DNA of 64,000 nt from Deltaproteobacteria bacterium (GCA_020444165.1 JAHLLK010000026.1:1-64000); one strand, 5' to 3'. Positions 44,460 through 53,961 are shown, counted from the stretch's first letter. Notes: a model not told the origin generated them from the letters alone. Program-made: numbers and translations.

Positions 44460-45214
44460 GATCGCTCCCCGCCGCAGCCCGTGAGCCGGGGGCGGTAGGC
44501 CAGGGTTTGGTAAAAGGCCCGCAGCGCGCCTTTCAGAAAGCGGAGCCGCAGGCGGGGCGGCGGCCCGGGGCGGCCGGTGTGGGGCACCGGCAGGTTCAAC
44601 ACCGGGCAACGGGCCCGGGCCAGGGCCGCGGCTATGATCACGTTGGGCGCGAACACGTGGGGGGGGATCTGGGGCAAGAGGGCGGCCAGCTCGGCCGAGC
44701 GCAGGAGCCGGAAGGGGGTGTTCACGTCCGCCACCGCCCGGCCAAAGGCCAGGCGCACGGTGAGGCGGCTCACCAGGCTGATGACCCGCCGCCCCACGGT
44801 CTGGCCCCTGCCCCGGCGCACCCCGAACACCGCGGCCTGGCCGTGGCGGCGGGCCCACAAGAGCGGGAAATGGCGGGAGTCGATTTCGTTGTCGCTGTCG
44901 CACTGGAAGACCCAGGGGGCCAGGCGCACGGCGAGGGCGTAGCCCCGCAGGATGGCCGGGCCGTGGCCCCGGTTGGCCTGGCGGAGCACCAGGCAGCGGG
45001 GGTCCCCGGCCAGGGGGGCCAGTTCGGCCGGGGTGGCGTCGGTGGAGCCGTCGTCGATGATCACCAGGCGGCCGGCCAGGCCCAGGTCGGCCAGCACGGC
45101 GAGCCAGGCCCGCACCGTGGCCGCCGCCCCGCCGGCCTCGTTGTACACCGGCATGACCAGGGCCAGGTCCAGCCCCGGTTCCCCGGTTTGGGACGCCTCG
45201 GCCGGGCCGCTCAT
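44456..45214 (-). CDS. GT2 family glycosyltransferase
   Basis: The protein has 252 residues. The ATG (MSGPAEAS) at 45214 has AAGGAG 12 bases upstream; a longer frame to 45265 is possible. Motifs: LALVMPVYNEAGG, VIIDDGSTDAT, CLVLRQANRGHGPAILRGYA, the metal-binding QCDSDNEID, and RRVISLVSRLTVRLA with VADVNTPFRLLR. It has no obvious C-terminal membrane anchor. It is an inverting GT-A enzyme for a nucleotide sugar. The stop overlaps the start of the downstream flavoprotein, so both act in one pathway. Confidence 0.84.
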   Translation of the reverse strand: MSGPAEASQTGEPGLDLALVMPVYNEAGGAAATVRAWLAVLADLGLAGRLVIIDDGSTDATPAELAPLAGDPRCLVLRQANRGHGPAILRGYALAVRLAPWVFQCDSDNEIDSRHFPLLWARRHGQAAVFGVRRGRGQTVGRRVISLVSRLTVRLAFGRAVADVNTPFRLLRSAELAALLPQIPPHVFAPNVIIAAALARARCPVLNLPVPHTGRPGPPPRLRLRFLKGALRAFYQTLAYRPRLTGCGGERS

Positions 45215-45369
45215 GCCCTCATCACTCCTTCCCACCAAGACAAGGCCAACCTCCTCCGCCCTCAAAAGCGGGCCGGCATATCCGCGCCATGGCGGCTTTC
45301 ACCCGTCTCCCCAGTTTAAGCGTCAATTCCCAATGCAAGATAGCCCCTACTCAACCAACTTGAACTTCC

Positions 45370-45493
45370 AAAGTTTTTTGGGGGAAGGGGGGTGTGGGGG
45401 GAAAGACGCGGGGTCCCCGAAAAAGCGTAGCTTTTTTGGGGTGTAGACCCCTTTTTTCAAAAAAGGGTCCTTCCCCCCACATCTTCCTCTTCA
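45370..45493 (-). repeat. Family C repeat, copy 5 (long form)
   Basis: Outer arms GGGGGGAAAGAC... and GGGTCCTTCCCCCC enclose the inner hairpin CCCCGAAAAAGC-GTA-GCTTTTTTGGGG and a second short stem around TTTTTTCAAAAAA. The ACATCTTCCTCTT arm runs directly into the stop codon of the YfhO-like gene (45491-45493). Confidence 0.85.
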
Positions 45494-48400
45494 CTCCGAA
45501 AGTAAAGGCACTACCCCGGCCCCGGCCACCCGGAGGCCGCCGCCGCCGCGGTAGAGGACCTTGAGGTCCAGTTCGGCCCGGCGGTCCAGGGTGAAGTCCA
45601 GTTCCACGTCGCCGTAGCCTTGGGCCGGCAGGTCGCCGGCCCGCACCCGCGTCCCGGCCAGGGGCAGGCGGCCGAAGTCCCGGGCCGCGGCCACCTCGGC
45701 CAGGATGGCCCCGGGCGGGGGCTGGCCCTGGCGGGCCAGGCGGAAGAACGCGCGGTAGCGCCCGGGCTCCAGGGTCACCTGGGGGCCGTGCAGGAGAAAA
45801 AGCTGGGGCGTCTGCTCCGGCCGGGCCGCCACGGCTTGGCCGCCGGCCACCCGGGGGTCCGGGACCAGTTCCCCGGCCTGCCGCCACAGCTCCGCCGCGG
45901 GGTAGAAGGCTTGCAGGCCCGCGCGGCCGGCAAAGGACACCAGCACCGCGTCCAGGGCCAGGTCGGCCTGGCCGCTGAACCAGGTGCGGAACTCCAGCTC
46001 CCGGGGGCGGTCCAGGCGGAACTCCAGGGCCACGTCCTGCCAAGCGGGGGAGGGTGCGGCCCGGGCCGGCAATTCCCGGGCGGCCAGCACGGCCTGGCCC
46101 TGATCCGCGGCCACCTCCACCCGCCCGGCCGGGCCGCCAGCCCCTTGGCGGAGGCGGAAGCGGGCCAGGTAATGCCCCGGCGGCAGCATCCGGTAGGGCC
46201 CAAAGGCCAGGAACCCGGGGCGGTCCCGGCCGGCCCGGGCCTGGCGCACATTGCCCGCGGCCCCGGCCAGGCGGGGGCCCAATGGCCCCAAGAGCGTGGT
46301 CTGCTCCTGGAACAACAGGCCCCAGCCGCTGGCCGCCGGGTCCATGACCAAGGCCCCGGTCTCGCCGGGCAGGTCCGCGGCCTCGAAGACCCGGGTGACC
46401 GGCGAGGTTACGGCCGCCACCTGGGCGGGGTGGATTTCCCCGGCAATGGGCCTGAGGACAAAGGCCTCGCCGTCCTGCCCCACCAGGTCCCAGCCGCCGC
46501 CGGCCAACAGCCGGGCCAGGGCCAGGGTGGGCGGGAACAGGGCCGTGTCCGGCCCATTGAGGCCGGGGTCGGTGTGCAGGATCACCAGCCCCGCGTGCAG
46601 GCGGCCCAGGGTTTCCCGAGCCGCGGGAGTAAGGGAGCCCAGGTTCAGGTCGGCCAGGGGCCCGGCCACCTCATCCCGGTAGGCCCGGGGCACCACCGGC
46701 GAGTAGCCATTCACGGTCAGCGCCCGGGTGCGGGTGATGAACAGCTCGTACTCCGAGGAGCGGTGGTCCTCCCCGCCCCAGATGGGCAGGTGCAGCAGTC
46801 TCTGGTCCGCCACCGGGCCGGGGGGCAGTTCGGCCCGGGTCAGGGCCGCGCCGGGCAGGTGCGGGGGCAGGAGGCAGAGCCCCGGCGGGGCGGGCGGCCA
46901 CAGGTCCGCCACCAGCAAGAGGGCCAGGCCCCAACGGGCCAGCCGCCCGGCCCGCACCCGCCAGGCCGGGAGCCGCGGCGCGCCGGCCGGGTGCCGGTCC
47001 GGCACGGGCCAGCTGAGGGCCCAGCCGGCCACCAGGGCCAGGAACAGCCCGGCCAGGGGCAACAGGCGGCCCGGCACCCGGGGGTAGGCGAAGAAGGGCA
47101 AATGGGCGTAGAGGAATTCATACAGCGGAAAATAGCCCTGGCCCGGCCCCAGGGAGAGCAGGAGGAACAGGACGCCCCCCAGGGCCGCCAGCGCCGCCCG
47201 GCCCCGGCCCGGGCCCCGGCCCGCCCAGAGGCGCGCGAGCCCCACGGCCACCCCCAGGGGCAATAGCTGCCCCAGATAGGCCAGGCGCTCCACCCCGGGG
47301 TCGGTCAGGTCGGCCGGGCGGGGGGCGAAAAAGGCGGCCTCAGCCAGGGCCCGGCCCCCGGCCGCCACGCTGGGCTCGAAGACGCGGTGCTCCAGGCGCA
47401 GCAGATAGGCCGCGGCCAGGCCCAGGCCCAGGCCCAAGGGCAGGGCCACGCTCCAGAAGCTGCCCCAGGTGGGCCGGCGAAAAACCGCGCCCCGCAGGGC
47501 CCATAAGCCCAGGCCCAGCCCGGCCAGGCCCAGGACGGCCAGGACCACCAGCCCCGCGTGGGGCAGGTCCCGCAGCAGGGCATACGAGGGCGCCAGGGCC
47601 AGGGGCGCCAGGACCAGGCCCCAGGCCCGCCGGGCCCGGGCCAGGGGGAGGCCGGCGACCCGGGAGGTCAGCTCCGCACCCAGGAACCAGAGCACCAGGG
47701 CCAACAGCGCCCATACCCCCACCGCCAGGGCCAACTCGGAGGAGAAGAACCCCGCTCCGGCCGCCATCAGGTGGAGCCGGGCCAGGCACCCCAGGCCCGC
47801 CCCGGCGGCCAGGGAGGCCAGGGCCCAGGCCGCGCCGCCGGCTTCCCGCCGGGGGCCGCCCCAGACCGAGAGCAGCAAACGGCCCGGCAGGTAGAGCCCC
47901 AGGGCCAGGGTGGTGTAATAGGCCAGATGAGGATCGCCCAGGCCCATGCCCGCCAGGATGAGCCCGGCCCCGGCCCCCCAGGCCCAGGCCCGGGCGTCGG
48001 CGGCCGGGCGGGCCAGGCCCCGCTCCAGGCACCAGAGGAGCAGTGGAAAAAGGAACAGCACGTGGCCGTAGAGATGGCCGGCCAGGACCTCGGCCTCCCG
48101 CCAGGGCAGGAGGGCGTAGAACAGGGCCACGAACCAGGCCCCGGGGCCGGGGCCCAACACGGTCCGGGCCAGGAGCCAGGCGGCCAGCCCGGCCAGGGGA
48201 TAGGTGAGGAGCCACACCAGGTTGTAGGCCCACACCGGACCCAGGGCGTGGAAGGGCAAATAGAGGAGCGAATAGGGGAAGTTGACGTAGACCGCCAGCC
48301 CCGGCGAGAGGAAGGTGTTGAACTCGTAGGGGTTGGTCAGGAGCCGGGAGGGGCCCAGGAAATTGTCGGCCACCAGCCAGGACCAGTAATAGAACTGGAG

Positions 48401-48577
48401 GTGGTCGCCGGGCAAGAGCCAGGCCGGGGGCGGGGCGCCCGGTGGCGCGTAGGTGGCTGGGGGGTGGTAGCCGGCCGGGATGACCCGTCCCCCCGCGCTC
48501 CAGACGTTCCAGGTCTGGGCCAGGGCCGCGGCCGCCAAGAGGGCCGCCAGCGTGGCCACGCCAAGCATCCGCCGCAA
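45491..48577 (-). CDS. YfhO-like large membrane glycosyltransferase
   Basis: The protein has 1028 residues. A TTG at 48577 seven bases after GAGGAGG is the best start; an ATG three codons later is further from it. About 14 helices span residues 5-570. The first large loop contains PGDHLQFYYWSWLVADNF, an acidic-aromatic loop like that of YfhO/GT-C glycosyltransferases. Residues from about 590 onward are soluble, with beta-sandwich-like strands (RYRAFFRLARQGQPPPG, VELDFTLDRRAELDLK). Likely to act on lipid-linked sugars at the outer face of the inner membrane. Paired with neighbouring GT2 and flavoprotein genes. Confidence 0.74.
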   Translation of the reverse strand: MRRMLGVATLAALLAAAALAQTWNVWSAGGRVIPAGYHPPATYAPPGAPPPAWLLPGDHLQFYYWSWLVADNFLGPSRLLTNPYEFNTFLSPGLAVYVNFPYSLLYLPFHALGPVWAYNLVWLLTYPLAGLAAWLLARTVLGPGPGAWFVALFYALLPWREAEVLAGHLYGHVLFLFPLLLWCLERGLARPAADARAWAWGAGAGLILAGMGLGDPHLAYYTTLALGLYLPGRLLLSVWGGPRREAGGAAWALASLAAGAGLGCLARLHLMAAGAGFFSSELALAVGVWALLALVLWFLGAELTSRVAGLPLARARRAWGLVLAPLALAPSYALLRDLPHAGLVVLAVLGLAGLGLGLWALRGAVFRRPTWGSFWSVALPLGLGLGLAAAYLLRLEHRVFEPSVAAGGRALAEAAFFAPRPADLTDPGVERLAYLGQLLPLGVAVGLARLWAGRGPGRGRAALAALGGVLFLLLSLGPGQGYFPLYEFLYAHLPFFAYPRVPGRLLPLAGLFLALVAGWALSWPVPDRHPAGAPRLPAWRVRAGRLARWGLALLLVADLWPPAPPGLCLLPPHLPGAALTRAELPPGPVADQRLLHLPIWGGEDHRSSEYELFITRTRALTVNGYSPVVPRAYRDEVAGPLADLNLGSLTPAARETLGRLHAGLVILHTDPGLNGPDTALFPPTLALARLLAGGGWDLVGQDGEAFVLRPIAGEIHPAQVAAVTSPVTRVFEAADLPGETGALVMDPAASGWGLLFQEQTTLLGPLGPRLAGAAGNVRQARAGRDRPGFLAFGPYRMLPPGHYLARFRLRQGAGGPAGRVEVAADQGQAVLAARELPARAAPSPAWQDVALEFRLDRPRELEFRTWFSGQADLALDAVLVSFAGRAGLQAFYPAAELWRQAGELVPDPRVAGGQAVAARPEQTPQLFLLHGPQVTLEPGRYRAFFRLARQGQPPPGAILAEVAAARDFGRLPLAGTRVRAGDLPAQGYGDVELDFTLDRRAELDLKVLYRGGGGLRVAGAGVVPLLSE

Positions 48578-48714
48578 AGAAAATCCTCCTCAAGGGTCAG
48601 CCATCGTCCCGGCAGGTATAACACATTTCGCCCGCCTCCCCCGTGGAATCCCGGCCCGGGGCTTCAGGCGGCGCGGGCCGCGGCCCGGCCGCGCCCTTTG
48701 GCTTCTCTCTCTTT

Positions 48715-48744
48715 TGGACAGACTGCCAGATCGTCATATATAAT
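48715..48744 (+). promoter_or_regulatory. Promoter giving a nearly leaderless transcript
   Basis: TGGACA (48715-48720) and a perfect TATAAT (48739-48744) are 18 bases apart. The expected start of transcription is at about 48750-48752, right at the ATG (48753) of the next gene, which has no ribosome site. Confidence 0.65.
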
Positions 48745-48752
48745 TGCGAGCC

Positions 48753-50384
48753 ATGTTACGCGATCTGGACAAACTGGCCGACGCGACCTTTGACCTGGTG
48801 GTGGTGGGCGGCGGCATCTACGGCGCGGCGGTGGCCTGGGACGCGGCCCTCCGGGGCCTGTGCGTGGCCCTGTTGGAGCAGGCCGATTTCGGCGGGGCCA
48901 CCAGCGCCAACAGCCTTAAGGTGATCCACGGCGGGTTCCGCTATCTGCAATCCGGCGACCTGCCCCGGGTGCGCACCTCCCTGGCCGAGCGCCACGCCCT
49001 GCTCTCCATCGCGCCGCATCTGGTGGAGCCCCTGCCCTGCCTCCTGCCCCTGACCGGCCGGGGGGTGGAGCGCCGCGCCCTGCTCGTGCCCGCGCTCTTG
49101 GCCTATGATCTCCTGGGCTGGAACCGCAACCTGGGCCTGGCCGCCGACCGCACCGTACCGCCGGGGCGGGTGCTCGGCCGCCGCCGGGCCGCGGAGATGT
49201 TCCCGGCCTTTTCCTGCCTGGAGGCCCAGTCCGCGGCCCTGTGGTACGACGCCCTGGTGCACGACCCCGAGCGCCTGACCCTGTCCTACCTGCACTCCGC
49301 CTCCCAATTGGGGGCCCGGCCGGCCAACCAGCTGCAGGCCCTGGAGCTGGTGCACCAGGGGGGCAAGGTGCAGGGGGTCAAGGCCCGGGACCTGGTGGGC
49401 GGCGGCGAGCTGACCGTGCGGGGCCGGGTGGTGGTCAACGCGGCCGGGCCCTGGTCCGGCGAGCTGGCCGGGCGCGAGGAGCGGCCGCCGGAGCATTCCC
49501 GGGCCCTGAACCTGGTGGTCAAGGGCCGGCTCACCGAGGCCGCGGTGGGGCTCCGCTCCCCCCTGGGGCGGGAGGATGACCCCGTGTGCGGCGGGGGACG
49601 CTTCCTGTTCCTGGTGCCCTGGGGCGATTACACCATGCTGGGCACCTCCTACCGGGTGTACCAGGGCCGGCCCGCCCCCCTGTTCCCCGAGCAGGAGGAG
49701 ATTGCCAGCTTGTGGAACGAGTTCCGCCAGGCCTGCCCCGGCCTGGAGTTGGACCGGAGCCGGCTCAGCTTTTACCACCTGGGCCTGATGCCCCTGGCCC
49801 AGCCCGGCCTGGCCCCGGGCGGCGGCGGCCTGGCCGACCGGCCCCGGCTCTCCCGCGACTGGCGAGGGCTGATCACCGTGGAGGGCGAGAAATTCACCAC
49901 CCATCGCGCCGCGGCCGAGCGGGTGGTGGACCTGGTGTTCCAGTCCCTGGGCCAAAACAGCCCCGCCTGCCGGACCAAGGAGACCCCCATCTGGGGCGGC
50001 CGCCGGGCCGCCAACGGGCAGGGCACCCTGAAGCGCCTGGACCCGGCCTCCTGTGATCACCTGGCCCGGCATTACGGCTCCCACGCCGGGGAGGTGGCCG
50101 CCCTCGCCGTGGAAGACCCCGCCCTGGCCCAGCCCCTGTCTCCCGCCAGCCCGGTTTTGGGTTGCCAGGTGGCCTTTGCCGTGGAGCGGGAAATGGCCCT
50201 CACCCTGGGCGACGTGACGCTCCGGCGGACCAGCCTGGGCAAGGGCGGCAACCCGGGCCGGCCGGCCCTGGAAACGGCCGCCGCCATCATGGGCCGCCGT
50301 CTGGGCTGGAACCAGGAACGCCGGGAAACGGAAGTCCGGAGCCTGGAAGAGATCTACCGCCCCGTGGACCCCGGAAACTCCTGA
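48753..50384 (+). CDS. FAD-dependent glycerol-3-phosphate dehydrogenase-like protein
   Basis: The protein has 543 residues from the ATG at 48753; a TTG three codons earlier is inside the -10 box. The GlpA/GlpD hallmark is plain: LVVVGGGIYGAAVAWDAALRG, LLEQADFGGATSANSLKVIH, GGFRYLQ. Later motifs are VVVNAAGPWSGELA, and DRPRLSRDWRGLITVEGEKF with the THRAAAERV segment of the DAO superfamily. The C-terminal domain (about 400-540) is helical as in GlpD. It would oxidise glycerol-3-phosphate to dihydroxyacetone phosphate at the inner membrane. In this region it might instead supply or modify a glycerol-phosphate or sugar substrate. Confidence 0.83.
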   Translation: MLRDLDKLADATFDLVVVGGGIYGAAVAWDAALRGLCVALLEQADFGGATSANSLKVIHGGFRYLQSGDLPRVRTSLAERHALLSIAPHLVEPLPCLLPLTGRGVERRALLVPALLAYDLLGWNRNLGLAADRTVPPGRVLGRRRAAEMFPAFSCLEAQSAALWYDALVHDPERLTLSYLHSASQLGARPANQLQALELVHQGGKVQGVKARDLVGGGELTVRGRVVVNAAGPWSGELAGREERPPEHSRALNLVVKGRLTEAAVGLRSPLGREDDPVCGGGRFLFLVPWGDYTMLGTSYRVYQGRPAPLFPEQEEIASLWNEFRQACPGLELDRSRLSFYHLGLMPLAQPGLAPGGGGLADRPRLSRDWRGLITVEGEKFTTHRAAAERVVDLVFQSLGQNSPACRTKETPIWGGRRAANGQGTLKRLDPASCDHLARHYGSHAGEVAALAVEDPALAQPLSPASPVLGCQVAFAVEREMALTLGDVTLRRTSLGKGGNPGRPALETAAAIMGRRLGWNQERRETEVRSLEEIYRPVDPGNS

Positions 50385-50487
50385 TCCAGCCTTGAATTTT
50401 CTTTCCATCCCTGAATAGACCCCCCGCGGCGGATTTGTGGCAAAATGGCGCCAACCGCTTTTAAACCCAGGGGAACATAAGGGCCCT

Positions 50488-51228
50488 ATGTCGTCGCCAG
50501 AGAACCAATCCGCGGCCCTTCGGGAAGACGCCGACCTGGAAACCTCCGGCGAAGGGTATGCCGGGCGTTTCGCCGGGCCGGTGGGGGAGTGGTTTTTGGC
50601 CGAGCAGGCCCGCCACACCCTGGAGCTGTTGGCCCCCTGGCCCGGCGCCCGGGTGCTGGACGTGGGCGGCGGCCACGGCCAGCTCACCGGCCCCCTGTTG
50701 GCCGCCGGCTACTCGGTCACCGTGGCCGGCAGCGACCCGGCCTGCCGCACCCGCCTGGACCGCCTCCTGCCCGGGGGCGGCTTCGATTTCCTGGCCGGGG
50801 ATCTCCGCCACCTGCCCTGGCCCGACCGCGCCTTTGACGCGGTGCTGTGCTTCCGGCTCCTGCCCCACGCCCACGACTGGCAAGACCTGGTGCGCGAGCT
50901 GTGCCGCCTGGCCGGCCGGACGGTGATCGTGGACTACCCTGACCGGAAAAGCGTCAACGTCATCGCCGACCGCATGTTTGGCCTGAAAAAGGCCGTGGAA
51001 AAAAACACGCGGCATTTCACCTTGTTTCGCTACCCGGAGGTGGCCGGGGCCTTCCAGGCCCAGGGCTTCACCCGCCTGGACAAGCGGCCCCAGTTCTTCT
51101 GGCCCATGGCCCTGCACCGCGCCCTGGGGCGGCGGGGGCTCGCGGCCGGCCTGGAAGGCCTGGCCCGCAGCCTGGGCCTGACCGGGCTCTGGGGCTCACC
51201 GGTGATCCTGCGGGCCTGCCCGGAGTAG
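50488..51228 (+). CDS. SAM-dependent methyltransferase
   Basis: The protein has 246 residues from the ATG at 50488; an upstream extension lacks homology. It is a class I Rossmann methyltransferase: motif I ARVLDVGGGHGQLTGPLLAA, motif II AGSDPAC, motif IV FDAVLCFRLLPHAHDW, and post-motif LVRELCRLAGRTVIVDYPD. The C-terminal 80 residues cover the substrate. It lies about 100 bases after the glycerol-3-phosphate dehydrogenase-like gene, followed at once by a family C hairpin. O-methylation of a glycan or lipid is the natural guess; the substrate is not evident. Confidence 0.83.
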   Translation: MSSPENQSAALREDADLETSGEGYAGRFAGPVGEWFLAEQARHTLELLAPWPGARVLDVGGGHGQLTGPLLAAGYSVTVAGSDPACRTRLDRLLPGGGFDFLAGDLRHLPWPDRAFDAVLCFRLLPHAHDWQDLVRELCRLAGRTVIVDYPDRKSVNVIADRMFGLKKAVEKNTRHFTLFRYPEVAGAFQAQGFTRLDKRPQFFWPMALHRALGRRGLAAGLEGLARSLGLTGLWGSPVILRACPE

Positions 51229-51658
51229 GAGATTGGGGGAGGAAGAGGAAGATGTGGGGGGAAGGACCCTTTTTTGAAAAAAAGGGTCCTTCCCCCCACA
51301 CCCCCCTTCCCCCAAAGAACTTTGTAGTTTTGTTATGCATGCAATACCCATTGGCTGGCAGTAATTCCCGGCGCAAAACGGGAATACGGCAAATGAAGCT
51401 GGACGCGAGATCATGAAGCCACCCCCGGCGGACACCAGGACCTGCCCCCAAGGACCCCGAAGGAAACCCCGCCCGGTGACGAAGATTTGGTAGAATCGGC
51501 AGAGATTCCCCAACCTGACCCAACCAGCGCCTCGGCGAAAATGCGGCAGCCGGCTGACCGGGCTGCCCAGGAACACGTGAGTCTGCCCGGTTTCCCCCCG
51601 GGCGGACCTCAAGGGGGGAAGCTGGCAAGGGCTTGTCCCGCCTGGGGGAGGGGGAAAA
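51229..51658. other. Intergenic stretch with family C repeat and possible -10 box
   Basis: Beyond the family C repeat (51241-51330) there is no gene until 51659. A TAGAAT hexamer at about 51490 could serve as a -10 for the GT4 gene, but I find no matching -35. The rest is featureless G/C-rich DNA. Confidence 0.45.
51241..51330 (+). repeat. Family C long-hairpin repeat, copy 6
   Basis: GTGGGGGGAAGGACCC TTTTTT (51254-51275) pairs with the following complementary arm (to 51299), then ACACCCCCCTTCCCCCAAAGAACTT. It begins 13 bases after the methyltransferase stop. Confidence 0.85.
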
Positions 51659-52849
51659 GTGAAAATCCTGTTGTTGGCTCCCGAACCGTTCTTCCAGGAA
51701 CGGGGGACTCCGCTGGCGGTGCGCATGCTGCTGGAAGTGCTGGGCGGCGAAGGCCATCAGGTGGACCTGTTGACCTATCATGAGGGCCGGAACCTGGATC
51801 TGCCGGGGGTGGCCATCCATCGCATCCCGGCCCCGCCCGGCATCCACGGCATCCGGCCGGGACCCAGTTGGCGCAAGATGATCTGCGACGCCTACATGTT
51901 CTTCCAGGCCTTCAGCCTGGCCCGCAAGGGGCGCTATCAACTGGTGCACGCGGTGGAGGAGGCCGTGTTCATCGCCCTGGCCATGTGGGCCCTCACCGGG
52001 CTGCCCTTCATCTACGACATGGACTCCTCCCTGTCCCTGCAACTGATGGAGAAGTACCCGGCCATGAAGGGCCTGGGCCAACTGTTCGAAATGTTCGAAG
52101 GTACGGCGCTCAGGTGCAGCGTGGGGGTGGTGGCGGTGTGCCGCGCCCTGGAGGAGTTCGCCCGCCGCCTGGCTCCCCGGGCCCGGGTGCTCCGCCTGGA
52201 GGACATCAGCCTCCTGGACCTGGACCGCTGCCGGGGCGTGGAGCCTCCGGGCCCGGCCCCGGAGTTGCCGGTGCCGCCGGGGCCCTGGCTCATGTACGTG
52301 GGCAATCTGGAGGGCTACCAAGGGGTGGACCTGATGCTACGGGCCTGGGCCCTCGCCGCGCCCCAGGCGCCCACGGCCCAGTTGGTGGTCATCGGCGGGC
52401 CGGAAAGCGAAGTCAAGCGCTTCCAGCAGATGGCCCAGGAGCTGGGGGTGGCCAGCCGCACCCACCTGGTGGGTCCCCGGCCCCAGGCCCACCTGGGCCA
52501 ATACCTGTCCCAGGCCGCCGCCCTGGTCTCGCCGCGCACCGGGGGCAACAACACCCCCATGAAGATCTTCTCCTACCTGGATTCCGAGCGGCCGCTGTTG
52601 GCCACCCGCCTGGCCACCCACACCCAGGTGCTGGACGACGAGGTGGCCTGTCTGGTGGAGCCCGAGCCGGAGGATATGGCCCGGGGCATGGTGCGGCTGT
52701 TGACCGACCAGGCCTTTTCCGAGGGCCTGGCCGCCCGGGCCAAGGAGCGGGCCCGGAACGAGCACAGCTACGCCGCCTACCGCCAGAAGCTGACCGGGTT
52801 CTATAGGGAGCTGGGCGAACATCTGGCCGGGGCGGGGGCCCTGCCGTGA
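51659..52849 (+). CDS. GT4 family glycosyltransferase
   Basis: The protein has 396 residues; the start is a GTG behind GGAGGGGG. It has a GT-B fold: N-terminal LLLAPEPFFQERGTPLAVRM, then YQLVHAVEEAVF and LPFIYDMDSSLSLQL. The C-terminal donor domain has WLMYVGNLEGYQGVDLMLRA, LVVIGGPESE, LGVASRTHLVGPRPQAHL, and SPRTGGNNTPMKIFSYLDS in place of the EGFG-type motif. It should retain anomeric configuration and use a nucleotide sugar. The stop overlaps the GTG of the next methyltransferase gene by four bases. Confidence 0.88.
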   Translation: MKILLLAPEPFFQERGTPLAVRMLLEVLGGEGHQVDLLTYHEGRNLDLPGVAIHRIPAPPGIHGIRPGPSWRKMICDAYMFFQAFSLARKGRYQLVHAVEEAVFIALAMWALTGLPFIYDMDSSLSLQLMEKYPAMKGLGQLFEMFEGTALRCSVGVVAVCRALEEFARRLAPRARVLRLEDISLLDLDRCRGVEPPGPAPELPVPPGPWLMYVGNLEGYQGVDLMLRAWALAAPQAPTAQLVVIGGPESEVKRFQQMAQELGVASRTHLVGPRPQAHLGQYLSQAAALVSPRTGGNNTPMKIFSYLDSERPLLATRLATHTQVLDDEVACLVEPEPEDMARGMVRLLTDQAFSEGLAARAKERARNEHSYAAYRQKLTGFYRELGEHLAGAGALP

Positions 52850-53658
52850 GCGCCCCGCCCCAGACTCCCCAGGAATGGGCCCTGGCCCTGTTCGGCCGCT
52901 CGGTGTTGAAGCAGGAGAAGTTCCGCCAGGTGCGGGAGCTGGCCGGAGATTACGCGGGGCTCACCTGCCTGGACCTCGGGCCGGACAACGGGGTGATAAG
53001 CCTGCTACTCCGCCAGGAGGGCGGCCGGTGGCACAGCGCCGACCTGGGGGAGGAACAGACCGCTTCCATCCGGAGCCTGGTGGGCGAGCGGGTCCATCAA
53101 CTGGACGGCGGGCCCACCGAGTTCGCCGACGGCTACTTCGACCTGGTGGCCGTGGTGGATTTCCTGGAGCACATCCCCGATGACCGGGGTTTCGTGACCG
53201 AACTGGGCCGCATCGTTCGGCCCGGCGGGGTGCTCTTGGTGAACGTGCCCCATCTCCGGCCGGGCAACTGGCTCCTCTCCCTGCGGGACCGCCTGGGGCT
53301 GACCGACGCCTGGCACGGCCACCTGCGGCCGGGCTATGACCGGGCCGGGCTGGAGAAGCTGTTGGCCCCCTGGTTCCAGATCGAAAAGAGCCGGGAATAT
53401 TCCAAAGTTTTAGCGGAAAGCATCGACACGGCGCTGAATTTTATGTACATGAAGGCGCAGGGCAAAACGCGGGGCCGAACCAGCGGACAAAAGGGCGTGG
53501 TGGTGACCCAGGCTGCTTATGAGCGCCACGCCAAGCAGCTCAAATTGCTGCGCTTGATCTATCCCTTCCTCTGGCTGGCCGCGCGGTTGGACCGGCTTTT
53601 GTTTTTCGCCCGGGGCTATAAGCTTATCGTCAAGGCCCGGCGGGTGGCGAACCGCTAA
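52846..53658 (+). CDS. SAM-dependent methyltransferase
   Basis: The protein has 270 residues; the GTG start overlaps the GT4 stop (GTGA). SAM motif I is TCLDLGPDNGVISLLLR, and motif IV/post reads FDLVAVVDFLEHIPDD then VTELGRIVRPGGVLLVNVPH, typical of class I type-11 methyltransferases. The basic C-terminus (RYLKLLRLIYP-like, then LDRLLFFARGYKLIVKARRV) may touch the membrane. Translational coupling to the GT4 gene implies methylation of the same glycan or lipid intermediate. Confidence 0.85.
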   Translation: MSAPPQTPQEWALALFGRSVLKQEKFRQVRELAGDYAGLTCLDLGPDNGVISLLLRQEGGRWHSADLGEEQTASIRSLVGERVHQLDGGPTEFADGYFDLVAVVDFLEHIPDDRGFVTELGRIVRPGGVLLVNVPHLRPGNWLLSLRDRLGLTDAWHGHLRPGYDRAGLEKLLAPWFQIEKSREYSKVLAESIDTALNFMYMKAQGKTRGRTSGQKGVVVTQAAYERHAKQLKLLRLIYPFLWLAARLDRLLFFARGYKLIVKARRVANR

Positions 53659-53961
53659 CCAGCCGGCTTACGCCCGCGGGGCGGGGCCACCTCCGGCCGC
53701 GCGGCGCGTCTGGTCCGGCCGGACCGGAGCCCGGCTCCGGGGCGGGTGGGCCCCCGGCAGCGGCGCCTCGCGGGCCTGGCCTTGCCCTCGCCCGGCCCCC
53801 GGGCGGGTTGACTCAGCCGAGGCCCGGCCCCGGGACGGCAAGAAGCACAACCGAGCCGCGCCAGGCGAAGCGGGTCCTTTATTCAGAAACCCCCGCCCCG
53901 GCGCGGGCCTCTTTTTTTTTCGACCACCCGCCTGGCGCGGGCCTTGGTCAGGGAGCGTGGC
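53659..53961. other. Intergenic stretch, G/C-rich, with weak terminator
   Basis: About 300 bases with many short G/C inverted repeats (for example CCGGCC and GCGGGGC). A short stem at 53892-53907 followed by T9 is annotated separately. No ORF with recognisable content. Confidence 0.45.
53892..53920 (+). terminator. Probable intrinsic terminator
   Basis: CCCGC-CCCGGC-GCGGG (5-bp stem) followed by CCTC and nine T. The stem is short, so efficiency is uncertain. It lies about 235 bases after the methyltransferase stop and 40 before the epimerase start. Confidence 0.5.
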
